64,000 nt of DNA from Brassica napus (GCF_020379485.1 NC_063444.1:2118652-2182651); one strand, 5' to 3'. Numbered from the stretch's first letter, positions 1 through 12,418 are shown. Notes: a model not told the origin generated them from the sequence alone. A program made the numbers and translations.

Positions 1-140
1 AATGCCAGACCTGGTCAATCGCCGGATACTTAGTAGCCAAGATGATGCTGGAAGATCCGTCACATGTCGGTATGGTTGCTCTTGAGGAAGACAAACAAAT
101 GAAACCCGTTATGAGAAGATCCAACTCCTGGACTTGTTGA
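1..140 (+). CDS. A/N-InvB: Alkaline/neutral invertase, C-terminal end (partial)
   Basis: An open frame enters from the left edge (first full codon at 3) and stops at TGA 138-140. It encodes about 45 residues, beginning [19 protein letters not shown] and ending RRSNSWTC. This is the typical tail of plant GH100 alkaline/neutral invertases, cytosolic enzymes that hydrolyse sucrose to glucose and fructose. The [12 protein letters not shown] segment belongs to the conserved end of the catalytic domain. Arabidopsis At4g34860 (A/N-InvB) sits next to LAP5, so order supports the call. Nothing upstream is visible. The gene is tail-to-tail with LAP5, and the 236-bp gap holds only 3'-flanking sequence. 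Family is secure; the exact paralogue rests on synteny. Confidence 0.85.
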   Translation, partial: CQTWSIAGYLVAKMMLEDPSHVGMVALEEDKQMKPVMRRSNSWTC

Positions 141-376
141 AGTTTGATCATCTTCGTCAAGGTAACATAAGCAAGAGATGATCTTAAGAGAAAACCTCAT
201 GACCCGTGGTTTTAATGCCTGATAACGACTCTTTCTTTGTTTTTCAAATTGCACATTCTACGTTGTTTTGCTTTGTGAAATATTTTTAGACTACGAAACA
301 TTTAAGCATCATAAAAAAAGAGTTCTTCTCTTTAAGCTTCACATTCTTATTACATGCATATCTCTCTCTCTGTTGC

Positions 377-1737
377 TCAAACATCAAGGTTTCGAGCAAC
401 GATGCCTTCAAATGTAACACCAGGTCCAAAAGCTAGAATCAGACCCCACTCGTTTTCAACTTCCTTCATCTTCCTTGCTTTCCGGCTCTCCTCCAACATA
501 TACTCCAACACATAAACGATTGAATTGCTACTTGCGTTGCCATAGTCCATTAGAGCTCTTCTGCTTGGACTCAGCTTCTCCGGCGAGAGGTTAAGCCGCT
601 TTTCCATTCGGTTCAAGATGGCTGGTCCGCCTGGATGAACCGCCCAGAACATCTGGTTATAGTCTTTAGGAGTCAGTCCCGCTTTTCCTATTAGCTTCTT
701 GCAGAAACTCTCCACGTTGTCTTCTATTAGCTTCGGAAGCTCTCTCGACAGCGTGAAGTTTATCCCTTCTTCCGTTAGCCTCCCATCTATCGTCTTCTCT
801 GTGTCTGCACCATGAAAATGCTATCCTAAGTTTGTCTAAACACATCGGCTAAGTTATAAGGATGCAAAGATCATGTAGTTTTTTACCAGGAAGGAAATTT
901 TGAATTGCAGTGTGAAGCTCAAAGAGAGGCTTCTCAGAGATGGGGTCTGGGTCGGATCCGATGATCATAGCTCCAGCTCCATCACCAAACAACGCGACCC
1001 CAACAAGATCATACGGTCTGTCTGCACTTGGAGGTTTGAAACCAATGATGGTAGTCTCAGAAGTAGCAAGCAAAACTCTACTCCCCGGATTGTTCTCGGC
1101 TATGTCTTTGGCTACACGGAGGCCTGCAACGCCACCAGAACAGCCTACGAAGTAGAGAAGAACACGGTGTGTCTCGGGGCTGAGACCAAGTCCTTTGGCT
1201 AAGTACAGGTCGCCACCAGGAAGACGAGCTTCGCTTGAGGAGACGTAGACAAGGTGAGTTATGTCGGAGATAGAACGGCCCCATTTCTTGATGCAGGCTC
1301 TAGAAGCTTCTACCGCCATTTCGGTGACAGCGTCGTTGCATATGTCCAGACGCTGCTTCACGGTGGATCCTCCTTCAATGGCGAGTTCTGGATACTTCGT
1401 TAGTATCTCCTCTGACATTACAACATACCTTGTCTTCACCGTCGTTGTCTTGCCTGTATTGTAAAGGCAACAGTCAAAACAACCTCCGTACTGAGAAGCT
1501 TATACAAAGTTAAAATTTATTAAAAAGGAGAAAAGGTTAAAGAAAGAGATTACAGAGACGAGTAAGCTTCTGTTTGAGTTCAGGGTCATCACAGTTGGTG
1601 GTTTTGAAGTAGCCATCAACCAAGTACTCTTGCATCACAAGCTGGTGAGGAAAGGCTTTTCCGATAGCAAGAATGGTCGCTTTCCCTGGATTTGGTTTCT
1701 TCTCCGAACCCAACTCTGTTGAATCGATGCTTCCCAT
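377..1737 (-). CDS. LAP5: LAP5/PKSB, anther-specific type III polyketide synthase
   Basis: CDS on the minus strand: join(1737..1554, 1453..887, 804..377), 1179 nt and 392 aa, the length I recall for Arabidopsis LAP5 (At4g34850). All junctions are GT-AG, with phase-1 splits at both introns. The start is the MGSIDSTELGSEKK codon at 1737. CHS-fold landmarks are visible: the nucleophilic Cys in YFVGCSGGVAGL, the His in WAVHPGGPAIL, the Asn in DYGNASSNSIVYV, and the C-terminal GFGPG-like loop written AFGPGVTFEG. LAP5/PKSB condenses hydroxy fatty acyl-CoA starters with malonyl-CoA to alkylpyrones that feed sporopollenin in the tapetum, acting with LAP6/PKSA and the reductase TKPR1. All catalytic residues are present and no lesion was seen. 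It is divergent from MRL1. Confidence 0.95.
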
Positions 1738-1796
1738 TTTCTATCTGTTTTCTCTTGTTAAATATTAAGTATGTTCAAAAGGGTCAAGGTGAAGGC

Positions 1797-1820
1797 ATAT
1801 ATATAATATATATATATACA
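1797..1820 (-). promoter_or_regulatory. AT-repeat TATA region of LAP5
   Basis: An alternating TA tract lies 60-85 bp upstream of the LAP5 ATG, a suitable distance for a TATA box with a short 5' UTR. The exact TATA box within the tract cannot be chosen by eye. Confidence 0.4.
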
Positions 1821-2690
1821 GTCTATGACCTGCATCTTGTGCGGTGTTTGTTTCTGCCTAGTTGATATTTGGTGAAGATTAGGTGTGAGATTCAGGAGCT
1901 TCATGTTTATTGCATTGGCTCTTTCTCAAAGATCAATCTCGAATTCTTTGAGTATTTTCTCTTGATACATCATAATCTTTGGGTTTAACTAAAAGCCATT
2001 TGTTCCTAACCAACACAAGAGTGTGTACACTTCAAAAAAAATGATCAGAGAAACCAACTAAAGCTTCTTATTATTGCTTAATCTGCCTTTACCCTTTGCT
2101 TGAATCATTCATATCCCTTGTTCAGAGGTCTGGGAAACAGTTCCCACTGATAAATTCAATCTGTACTCTGGTAACTGACTTTTGATCAAGCTTGGCAGTT
2201 GGAAATATTCCCATTCTTAGTATCAGTCACTCATCAAAATCGTAGGAATCTTAAAACTATCAACCACATATGCCACTGCTCCTCCCTGAAATGCATATAT
2301 ACACAAAAGACGCAGTAGCAACTGAACAAGACACTGAGAAGCACATAGATTGGAGAAAAGTTCATAGACTGTTTACCTCCATGTATTTAACATCATTTGC
2401 TGTAATGGATTCATTTGGAGACATATCCAATGAACATAAGTGGGCCACTTGGACTCGGACCAAACCCAACATACAAGTAAAACATTTTTTCTGTCTTTGC
2501 ATAATTGAAAAAACAAAAGAGAAAAATGATAAGGAAAACGTTGACGACTTGACGGCCGTTAAAGCCACGTCAGCATATGGCCCACAGCGAGTCGTTCGTT
2601 ATTTCATATCCTCTCAACTATTCTCCTCTTTATGCTCCCTTTATCCTCTCATCATCTTTCCTCCTCCTCTCTCTCTCTCCTTCTCCTCCA
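1821..2690. other. Divergent intergenic region LAP5 / MRL1
   Basis: About 0.9 kb shared upstream region with no coding sequence I can support. The right part contains a GACGTGGC-like motif in reverse (GCCACGTCA near 2564) and a CT-rich leader (about 2655-2690) just before the MRL1 ATG. The 171-aa and 198-aa open frames here are leader frames or contain the true MRL1 start; they are not separate genes. In Arabidopsis the MTN2 gene (At4g34840) lies in this position, and no trace of it was recognised. Confidence 0.6.
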
Positions 2691-5600
2691 ATGGAGGTTA
2701 CCTCCTCCTTCATCTCTACTACCACTTCGTCGTCGAAGTATCTCACCTTAACTTCCTACTCTCCGGTGATTCTTCCGGCCTCTAGTCTCCGCTCCATCCG
2801 TACTGATTTCCTCGGCTGCTGCCACACTCTCCGTCCTCCTCCTCATCATCATCATCATCTTCGAACTCGCGCCGGAAAACGGAAAACTAGTCGTTCATCG
2901 CCTCGTTTAGTCGTTAGAGCTTCTATCGACTCTGGTCTGATCCTCGTTGTTGTGGCTGTCACCGCTTTTTCCGCCATTGCTTTCGCTTATTGCCAAAATT
3001 CTTTCAGAAAACGAAAACTTTCCGACAAGGTCAGTCAAGTTTCCGACAAGACCAGTCAACTTTCCGACAAGGTCAGTAACCTTTCCGACAAGGCCATTCA
3101 ACTTTCCGACAAGGTCAGTAAAATTTACATTTCTTTTACCTCTGCATCGCTTGAGCTGATGATTTTTTTTTGATGAAATTTGAAGTGAATTCTGACTGGC
3201 TAAACTTGATCAGGTTGCAGAATCTCCAGGGACGCTTCATGGAGGAAAGATCAGTAGTAGTGAGAGTCAGCAGGAAAGTCAACATTTAGATGCTCATGAA
3301 GGAAGTCTTGTGGAAGTAAATGGAGGTTTTAGAAAGAAGGTGGAAGAGGAGGCTCATCAAATCCAGGAAACTGCTAACGAGACGGTTGCCACGTCATCAA
3401 TCACCAGAGGTTTTAGAAAGAAGGTGGAAGAAAGTGCGAACAAATCTGAGGAAGAGGAGGCTCATCAAGTCCAGGAAGCTGCTGTGATGGAGTATGATCC
3501 ATTTGTGGCCAAAGAAATGGCAGCTGAGGAGTCTCAGTTTGCTGTTGCCGGTGTCAGCACTATTGCTAGTGAACATAGTTCTATAGATGAGTCCCTTTCA
3601 TCTTCTTTGAGTAATGGGCATGTTGCTGTGGATTCAGCTACATTGGGAACACAAGCACCTGAAGAGCAAACGGTTATGGAGAATGGTTTCTCGCAGGCAG
3701 TGGTGGGAGTTCATTCGGTTGCTTCTCCACATGTGGTGGTAGATGACGATGCGCATGCCCTGGAGAATAAGTATAACGGTTTGACCCAGAAGCCTATTGA
3801 GTACAGCATTTTCACGGAGAGCAAAAGAGAAGAGATTCATACATTTTATGGGTCTAATCATTCATCACCCACTTCTTCAAGGCTGGCAAGTGTTAAAGCA
3901 GTCTCTCCTACTCTTACTTCTACTGCAACTGATAGTTTATTGCTAGACCACAAGAACGGTGGAGTAATTGATACTCAGTTCTCAGGACCAAGTTTTGGTC
4001 AGGCTACTGGTACGTTGACAGTGAGGTACTTTCCTGTAAGGCCAATCCATTAGATGATGCTGGAAAGTTACTTTTCCTTTGCAGGCTATGTTGAGGAAGA
4101 GAATCTTGTGGGACACGGTAACGGTGGTTTATCCCACAAAAGGAAAGATGTAAGAAGAGACTGGGAAGTTCCAGATGATGGGAAGAAGCATGTGGTTCAC
4201 CAAACTGATGAAAGCATGCCTGAGTTCCCTTCTCAGATACTTAATAGCAATGGGCGTTCTCCAGAAACTACTGATGCTTACTACCGGTTACTTAGAGATG
4301 GGAGGTAAAAAAATTATCAACTGGTTTGTAAAAAAAAAACAGTGCTCTATCTTGTGACTGCATTATTTGACTTTGAGGGTTTAATATCCATATATTATAG
4401 GCTAATGGACTGCATACACGTACTTGAAGATCTGGAGAAAAGGGATCTATTGGACATGGACAAGGTATGGCTGCTTTCATGAGAAATATGGATTATAATC
4501 TTAGTTTTGGTCCTGTTTGAAATGTGGAACTTTGGTCAGTGATCTTATTTTTCTTGTATCCTAATATCAGATTTATCACGCAAGCTTCTTTAAACTCTGC
4601 AAGAAGAAAAGAGCTGTCAAGGAAGCATTTCGCTTTACCAAGTTGATTCCAAATCCAACCATGAGCACGTTCAATATGTTAATGTCTGTATGTGCCAGCT
4701 CCCAGGACATAGAAGGTGATATTAATATCCCATATTGATCTTGTTAAAGTTCATTCTTTTGAATATTTAGTTGTTACCTATGTAGGAGCTCGTGGAGTTC
4801 TGCATCTGGTGCAAGAGAATGGTATGATGGCTGATTGCAAACTTTACACAACTTTAATCTCAAGTTGTGCTAAAAGTGGAAAAGTTGATGCAATGTTTGA
4901 GGTATACTAATCTTCTTTTCCCTGTATGTTATATAAACAAGGATACATATTAGGCTGTTTCTTTGGAATCTCTATTATATCATGTGATACCTCTGTGTGG
5001 TTATATTCTCAGGTGTTCCACCAGATGGCAAATTCTGGAGTAGAACCCAATCTTCACACGTTTGGTGCGCTTATTGATGGATGTGCTAGAGCTGGACAAG
5101 TAGCCAAGGCATTTGGTGCTTATGGAATTTTAAGGTCTAAGGTAAGCCTGCCACAAGTTTCTTACTGCCTCCTATCATGTTTCTAGACCGATGATACTAT
5201 CCTCTTGCTCGTTATATGTCCATAATGTTTTGTAACATCAAGGCTATTATTACATTGATGACATGTTCGATGCAGTAGAATGTTAAGCCAGACCGGGTTG
5301 TATTCAACGCCCTCATCTCCGCATGTGGCCAATCAGGAGCTGTTGACCGTGCTTTCGATGTGTTAGCCGAAATGAAGGCTGAGACCCACCCTATAGACCC
5401 TGATCATATCACGGTTGGTGCGTTGATGAAAGCATGTTTCAATGCTGGTCAGGTGTGTGGCTTTTTTTTGTTTTTGTTCCATTTTTTGTTTTGTTTTTTA
5501 CTTTCTATTTTGATTAAAGGATAAGTTTTATTCCAGGTCGAACGAGCTAAAGAAGTGTACAAGATGATCCATCAATATGGAATAAAGGGTACTCCAGAAG

Positions 5601-8456
5601 TCTATACCATTGCTGTGAATAGCTGCAGCAAGTCTGGGGACTGGGATTTTGCATGTAGCATATACAGTGACATGAAAGAGAAAGGTGTTGTCCCTGACGA
5701 GGTATGTCTATTTTTGAATTATGTGTCATGTTGAAGTTGCATATCCAACTGGAAAGGATTCTGGCCATTATGTCAGAGCTCCCTAGTTCGAGTGACCATT
5801 GGGACGAAACTAATATTACATGCTGTGGTTTCGGGCCTATGAGGATTACAAGATTTGGCCCGAACCTCTTGGTATTCAAAAAAAAAAAGAAGTTCCATAT
5901 CTTTATGAGGCATGAACATGTTATCTCTAAGATTACCTGCTAAAACTTATGGAAGTGTGTGTTAGGAGTTAACTGTTTAACACTTTATAACTAAGAGAAT
6001 TTATTTGAAGTGCTTCTAAAGCCATCTTACTTATAGGTGCAATCTTGGTTTTAACCTTTGCAGGTCTTTTTTAGTGCATTGATCGATGTTGCGGGACATG
6101 CAAAAATGTTAGAGGAAGCTTTTGGCATTCTTCAGGATGCGAAATCTCAAGGCATACGTCTGGGAACCATAACATATAGCTCACTGATGGGAGCTTGTTG
6201 TAATGTATGTTGCCTTTTATAGTTGTAGCAAGAGTCTTGAACACTACTGATACCCTTTTTCTTTTTGGTTTAGGCGAAAAATTGGAAGAAAGCACTGGAG
6301 CTCTATGAAAATATCAAGTCAATCAAACTTAGACCAACTGTTTCAACAATGAATGCTCTTATAACTGCCTTGTGTAAGACCTCATACATTACACTATCTT
6401 AATCTTTTACCCTTATTAATAAATAAATATGATAAAAGTATAAGGCGGAAAAGAAAAATCATTACTGGTTTGACACCTTAGAGTATCAACAGGTGAAGGT
6501 GGTCAACTTCCCAAGGCTATGGAATATCTTGATGAGATAAAGACTTTGGGATTAACACCAAACACTATCACTTACTCTATGCTCATGCTGGCAAGTGAAA
6601 GGTAACTTCTTCTTAAGTTGAATTATTTAAGCTTGTTTGGATTATTAATCAGTGCAATCAGATTTGAGAATTCAGTATTCTCTGAATTTTCTGTGTGTAG
6701 AAAGGATGACTTTGAGGTAAGTTTCAAGCTTCTCTCTCGAGCAAAAGAAGATGGAGTATCACCAAACTTCATCATGTGTAGATGCATAACAAGTAAGCTT
6801 TTGTATTTTACATTCAATGCAATCAAACATGTAAGCGTTTTGTCTTAATATAGCACTTATGTTTCTTGCTTCTTTTTTTTGCTATTCTATAAAGGCCTTT
6901 GCAAGCGAAGGTTTGAGAAGGCATCTGCAGCTGGTGAACCTGTTGTGTCATTCAAATCAGGACGACCTCAGATTGAAAATAAATGGTCAGTATAGCTTCC
7001 TTTTCCAATTCTTAAGGCAGTTACTCTTCTTCTTAATGTTGATTTGATGTTTTAGTAAATTTGTTAGATTTGATCTGATACTTGTGTTACTCTCTCTTCT
7101 TCAATAAAGATCTACATCAAGAATCTAATTCCAGGTTGATAATTGATACATTTTCCTTTCTTTCAGGACATCAATGGCGTTAATGGTTTACCGTGAGACA
7201 ATATCAGGTGGTACAGTTCCTACTACAGAAGTAGTTTCACAAGTTTTGGGATGCTTGCAACTTCCACATGATGCTGCTTTGAGGGATAGGCTGGTTTCGA
7301 ATTTAGGCAACATTTCTTCACAAAGGCAGCATAACATATTCCCATTAGTAGATGGGTTTGGAGAGTATGATCCTCGAGCATTTTCACTTCTTGAGGTAAT
7401 GTTGGTAGCTTCATATAGATATTCATTACGTCCACAGAGTTTATATTATTTTTTTTTCATGATTTGCAGGAGGCTACTTCTCTTGGAGTTCTTCCTTCTA
7501 TGTCCTTCAATAAAGTTCCATTGTTTTTTGACACGACAGAACTGCCCAAAAACGTGGCTGAGGTAAAACCCTTTTGTTATAGTGGAATAAACTTTACATA
7601 ATAATAGCTAGGAAGGCTATAGATTAACTCTTCCAGTGATCATGAATTGTATATTGAATAAATAAAAAAACAGATCAATATCTCACTGTTTTAGCACTTT
7701 TTGGATTCCCATGTATCTAATAATGTCATGAAAAATATGGCAGGTTTACCTCTTAACCATCTTTAAAGGTCTTAAGCATCGCCTTGCAGCTGGTAAGATA
7801 ATCTGTTTTCTTTAACTTTTCTCGACATAACTTTACATCAGTCTTCTTAAATAGTTATTGGTCTTTTGGCTTTTCTTGATCTGAATATCCACTATCAGAT
7901 CATCAACTTTAGGATAAAAATCTTAAACAAATGGTTAGCTAGTTGGGAAGATCTAACTGGTTGATTGAATTTTTCAATGGCTTTGAGGTCTGTAATTAAA
8001 ATCTCTTACCTGTTAATCTCATGTATGTTTCAGGTGCAAAGATACCTCATATAAATTTGATAATTTCCATAGAAGAGAAGGAGATTACAACTCCTGAAGG
8101 AGAGAAGACAATTGACCTTGCAGGAAGGTAAACTGATGAGTATCCTATGCTCTGTATTAACTATGCAGAGGTGATGTTTACCCTCTGAAGTTATATAGTC
8201 TTCTAAGAACATCCCTTTTGTTGACAGGGTTGGGCAAGACATTTCTGCCTTGTTGAGAAGATTGGGGATACCTTATCACAGAAAGGATGCTAAATTAAGA
8301 ATCAATGGTGTTGCTTTGAAGAACTGGTTTCAACCAAAGCTTGATTCGCCATTCTCTACAAAGCCAGGGGGCTTAAGATCATCTCAAGTACCATTAGGTA
8401 ACCAAATCACTCGCCAGCAACGAAGCATTCGACTAGGGAACTTGTCACTTGAGTGA
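2691..8456 (+). CDS. MRL1: MRL1, chloroplast PPR protein for rbcL mRNA
   Basis: Reconstructed as 19 exons: 2691..3113, 3214..4009, 4085..4304, 4401..4464, 4571..4715, 4786..4901, 5013..5141, 5279..5452, 5537..5701, 6064..6204, 6274..6373, 6493..6601, 6701..6792, 6895..6985, 7167..7395, 7470..7562, 7744..7792, 8034..8127, 8228..8456. The total is 3459 nt (1152 aa); every phase closes and every intron is GT-AG. The N-terminus is Ser/Arg-rich, like a plastid transit peptide, followed by one hydrophobic stretch (LILVVVAVTAFSAIAFAY). A low-complexity acidic region comes next, then about ten PPR repeats (for example PNLHTFGALIDGCARAGQVA and TPEVYTIAVNSCSKSGDWDF), and a conserved C-terminal domain ending RQQRSIRLGNLSLE. 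Arabidopsis and Chlamydomonas MRL1 stabilise the rbcL 5' end. It is somewhat longer than the Arabidopsis protein as I recall it, mostly in the acidic region. The acceptor of exon 8 is the second of two AGs (TGCAGTAG). Confidence 0.93.
3015..3120 (+). repeat. 21-bp coding tandem repeat at end of MRL1 exon 1
   Basis: Five copies of a 21-bp unit with core TTTCCGACAAGGTCAGT encode the heptad L/V-S-D-K-V-S-Q/N in series. Copies 1, 3 and 5 keep an AAG|GTCAGT sequence that matches the plant 5' splice-site consensus (GT at 3030, 3072, 3114). Copies 2 and 4 have lost it. The unit is a multiple of three, so every candidate donor is in phase 0. Confidence 0.85.
5747..5888 (+). mobile_element. Short SINE inside MRL1 intron 9
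   Basis: A 142-bp insertion ends in an A-rich tail (CAAAAAAAAAAA) and is flanked by near-matching 14-bp direct repeats (GAAGTTGCATATCC at 5733-5746 and GAAGTTCCATATCT at 5889-5902, 12 of 14 identical). A TAGTTCGAGTGACC segment resembles a degenerate pol III B box. Tail plus variable-length target duplication is the signature of a retroposed SINE. The family name is not known to me. It sits in the sense orientation, away from the splice sites. Confidence 0.65.
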
Positions 8457-8922
8457 GAACTGAGAAGAGGCTTCTCTCATTTTGATCCTAGTTAACCTCC
8501 GAGAGTTTTTTTTTTTCACACGCAACGAGATACTCAGTGCATGTCACATCGCACTCCTCCAGAATCGGAGCAGAAAAGTGAAACATTCAAGTTTTGCTTC
8601 CTGCATGGTTCTTGCTGTCCACATGAGGATGTTGCATAGTGACATGAAGTTAATTGCATGGCAAAACAGTTGGTATGTATATCTCTATAAGTTTGTATTT
8701 ATTCATATATAAATGGTAAATGATTCTTTTAAAGACTTCAGAAACTTGTGTCTGTCTTTATTAGAGATAAACCAAATATGAGATTGTAAAATTCCACTTC
8801 AAGATTCTCCATGATTAAAAAAAAATACATGGGAAAAGATACATCATTAGTCTCAAGAACAAGTTTTCAAGATCTTTATAAATACAATGCTCCTAAGAGG
8901 CATCTAACATCCCTTTTTAACT

Positions 8923-9237
8923 TTATTGTAACCGAGAAGCGATGAGATCAAGAAACACTTCTTCTCTACAAGGAATGGTCAAGCCTCCCATTGGATGATT
9001 GAATCCAAACTCTTCCTCTGCTCGGCTAAGGAACTCTCTGAAGGAAGGATCATTCAGAAACGAAATTGGAACCACGAATTTCTTCTTCTCCTTCTCAATC
9101 TGTTCTCCTACGTACACTGCCACATGCCCTTTAGGGACATGATCCAGTGCTGATGATGTTCGGTTTCTGCTTGCCAGGGAGTTTAGCTTCAGTATCTGCT
9201 TTGTTGCAGTTGTGATCGCAAAACGACTCAACCCCAT
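8923..9237 (-). CDS. SAUR5: SAUR5-like small auxin-up RNA protein
   Basis: Single-exon gene of 104 aa. The SAUR domain (about residues 33-102) carries [37 protein letters not shown] and [16 protein letters not shown] proteins act near the plasma membrane, mainly by inhibiting PP2C-D phosphatases, which leaves H+-ATPases active and promotes acid growth. The order after MRL1 matches Arabidopsis At4g34810 (SAUR5). A TATA box lies about 100 bp upstream. An insertion of charged residues ([10 protein letters not shown]) lengthens the loop before FVVPIS compared with its neighbours. It is convergent with MRL1, with 466 bp between the stops. The exact SAUR number is inferred from order. Confidence 0.9.
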   Translation of the reverse strand: MGLSRFAITTATKQILKLNSLASRNRTSSALDHVPKGHVAVYVGEQIEKEKKKFVVPISFLNDPSFREFLSRAEEEFGFNHPMGGLTIPCREEVFLDLIASRLQ

Positions 9238-9334
9238 CTTTCTTTCTTTTTTGCTTTAGGACCAAAGATGCTAAACGATTTTTTTTTTTTGTTTTCACCA
9301 CAATGCTTGAGATGAAGAAAGGTGGGGTAATGAT

Positions 9335-9348
9335 TGTCTCTATTTATA
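9335..9348 (-). promoter_or_regulatory. TATA box of SAUR5-like gene with adjacent TGTCTC
   Basis: TATAAATA on the minus strand (9341-9348) is 104-111 bp upstream of the ATG. The plus-strand hexamer TGTCTC, the classical auxin response element core, abuts it at 9335-9340. Whether it functions so close to the core promoter is unknown. Confidence 0.6.
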
Positions 9349-9865
9349 ATAATGAATTTTTTTAAGTTATAATGATTTTTTTTTAAATTAACGACTAATA
9401 GCTTTTCAATAATTTAAGGGCAATTATTGTGTTTTTTTTCCTCATGCAAGTTGTTCGTGAAGTCCTCCAACAAAAAATTATTTGTTCTTACTAATATAAA
9501 AATATAAAATTAAGCTGAAAAGTCAAAATATTATTATTATATCCTTTTTCTCTGAATATTATTTGAACTTATGAAAGTTGTTCTACTTCCTTCGGCATAG
9601 AAGTGTGTGTGCTTTCAAAAAGATAATAACAAGTGGACAAGCACATGCAAAGAAGACACCGAGCAACTTGTCACATTGGCTGAAATAACGATCAACACGA
9701 AGAAAAAATTCAGGATAGATATAACCAATTTGATATTTCAGATTTAAATATATGTAGAAAATGCTCAATTTGGTTAATCATTGGATTGGTTTTCGTCTGA
9801 TAGATGCGAATCATTAGGGCCGCAAATATACTTCAATTAACAAATCATTACATTTAAATACTATC

Positions 9866-10483
9866 ACTAGATTTTGACCCGCGCTTTCAAAGCGCGGGTT
9901 TATTATTATTTTTTTTTTCAATTGACAAATATTTAGTAAATGTCACATTTTCATATATTTGTGTTTTATTTTATAAAAGACTTAAAAATTTTATCTTTAT
10001 TTATCGTATTTCATTTTAAATGACTATTTATGTTAAAAAAAAATAAACTTTATTTTTTTAATGAATTAAGTTGGTATAACTCTGATAAATTAATTGTATT
10101 ATGGAGTTAATATTTTAATTAAAAAATTATATACTTTTAATAAAGATTTATACTTTTCAATAAAAAAATTCAATTATTTTTATGAATGCTTAAATTATAT
10201 TAAGAAAAGAAAAAAATAATAATTAAGAATAGTTGAAAAAAAATTATTTGAACTTGGACTCAATGGTCCAAAGGAAAAAAAAAAGGTGAGAATTGAATCT
10301 GATTTTTTAATAGGCCCAAATGGCCCAAGAGAGATTTGATTTGGGCTGGATCCAAAAATAATGACCTAATATAGATTTGTTATTAATATTACTTAATTAC
10401 CTTTAATGAAACATGCAATGTTAGTGAAGGAAACATGCCCCTAAGGTAATTATGACAATAGGATCCTGCTTTAATAGTATAGA
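9866..10483 (-). mobile_element. Non-autonomous Helitron, 618 bp
   Basis: Read on the minus strand it starts TCTATACTATTAAAG (from 10483, preceded by A) and ends with a GC-rich hairpin (CCCGCGCTTTGAAAGCGCGGG) followed by AAAATCTAGT at 9866. TC start, 3' hairpin and CTRR end define Helitrons. The base after the end is G rather than the expected T, so one flank may have mutated. There is no coding capacity; the body is AT-rich. Confidence 0.8.
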
Positions 10484-12418
10484 TTTTGCTGAGTCGCATC
10501 TAATCACCCAATTTTCAGTCTCGGATCATATAGATGCTTTTCGGAATCGTTCTTGATCTACTAGTTGGCGACTCCACATTATTTATTTCCTTATTGATAT
10601 GTGAGAAGTTAATATTTGTGTTTGATTGATAGTTCTTTAGATAGATGTTCTTATTGCTATTTGGCAGTTATCCTACATATATATAGCTTAATGTGCTATA
10701 ATGATACTACCTCTAGAACTTAGCATACGTATGTTGATATATTACGTCTGTGTTTATGCGACAAAGTATATAAGAAATTTATTCCTAGTTACATTATAAC
10801 ATGACTGTTATCTTTATTTGATTCGCGTCTTGTAGATTTTCAAGATGTTCTCAACCGTTGTTGTGATCTTTTTGTTGAAATGTCATTTTCTGTAACTTAC
10901 AACTTTACAAGTAATACAAGATATAATTGCCATGATCTTATCTACCATGCACACCCAAACCGAAAATATTTGCAAATCATATACCTCTAATTGAGATTGA
11001 CAAGATACAGTAGTTAATGCATCACAATCAGAAAAAAGGAGCTTACAATGAAGACCTATCGTTAGTCCAGAAAATGGCCAGTGCAATTGGTTCTAAATCT
11101 GTGTGCTATATTGTTTTAAAAAGCAAAAAAAAAATAAGAGAGAGAAGGTTTGGATTCTTTTATTTATTATCTTATAAGTTTAAGATAAAGAATTTGGTTT
11201 TGTTTATACAATACTGATTTTTTTGCCACCAAAATTTATATTGCTACCCAATTATTTGATAACGAAGGTCTTTGGGTTTAAATTCGATAAATAATAGGCA
11301 ATGAATGGAATAGTTAGTGACTAAAGTTAAAACAATTTAGATAAATGATATGGCCATGCAGTATAAGATTAACTTTTATGATTTCTATTATGAAATCTCC
11401 CAAGTTCATAATCTAGATTTAGATTAATTCAACCCTGATATTTTCTAGTGAAGAAGAAAGATACTACTAACCTTGATCCATGCTTTCCTTGGTTTGTTTG
11501 AATCAATTCATCAATTTGATTTTCTCCTCCCTATGACCCTTAATCCTTTATGATTCCCTTTGATGGACAAAGGAATCTAAAACCTCTCCTAATCACTTTT
11601 TTCTCTTACGTACGTGATCGTTTTATTATTATCAACACCAATGTAACTCTTCTTAGATACAAGAAAAGTCACTTGTGGCATTTTGATAACCACCACAAGT
11701 GAGTATATATATGTGTATCTTATTGTGCCTTTTCAATTATCACCTTTTTCATTTGTACTCTTTCAAGTACAAACTATACTTTATATGTGATTAATATACA
11801 TCCAAGCACAAGTATAACACATATACATAAATGATTGTATATAACCATTATAGAAGAATCATTTATAACTAACAAAGCAAGGAAGGAGGATTATCAATAC
11901 ACCCATATTCTAATTCTTTTATCGAAACCGATCCATCGTAGTATCGTCTTTTATATTAGAATATAAAACATTAATATGAACTTGAATTTTATATTAAACC
12001 AATATACATATAGGTCATATAAGAATTTATAATATTCTTACATGCAGATAATGGGTCGAAATAAATGCTAATGACTGGTTTCTAACACCGACATTGGTCA
12101 GGTTTAATTAACTCCGATTTTACCATTGAACCTCTGCAACCATGTGATTCTTAACTTTACCTAGAAATCATCGATCGGGCTAAGGTACTTTGGATATCCG
12201 AATCAAGGCTAAGATTATCTTTGAAAACATAAAAATCTTTCTTGATCAATGTTTTTTTGTGGAAGTACATAATATTATAACCTGATTTGACTGGTTATAC
12301 AACATATTTACAGGCTGATTCAACATGTTCTCCTTTGCAGAAATAAACAAAGGGAACAACCAAAACAAAAATATATAAAATGGAAAAAAAATGTGGCTTC
12401 CCAAAAGATGTCTCAAGT
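10484..12418. other. Gene-free AT-rich spacer
   Basis: No coding sequence, RNA gene or clear transposon end was found. Open frames here are short and without recognisable motifs. The right end is the 3' flank of the SAUR4-like gene. Confidence 0.5.

Noticed and set aside
2270..2785. 171-codon ORF upstream of MRL1
   Set aside because: It crosses the promoter and overlaps the MRL1 start in another frame. No homology recognised, and the composition is that of noncoding DNA.
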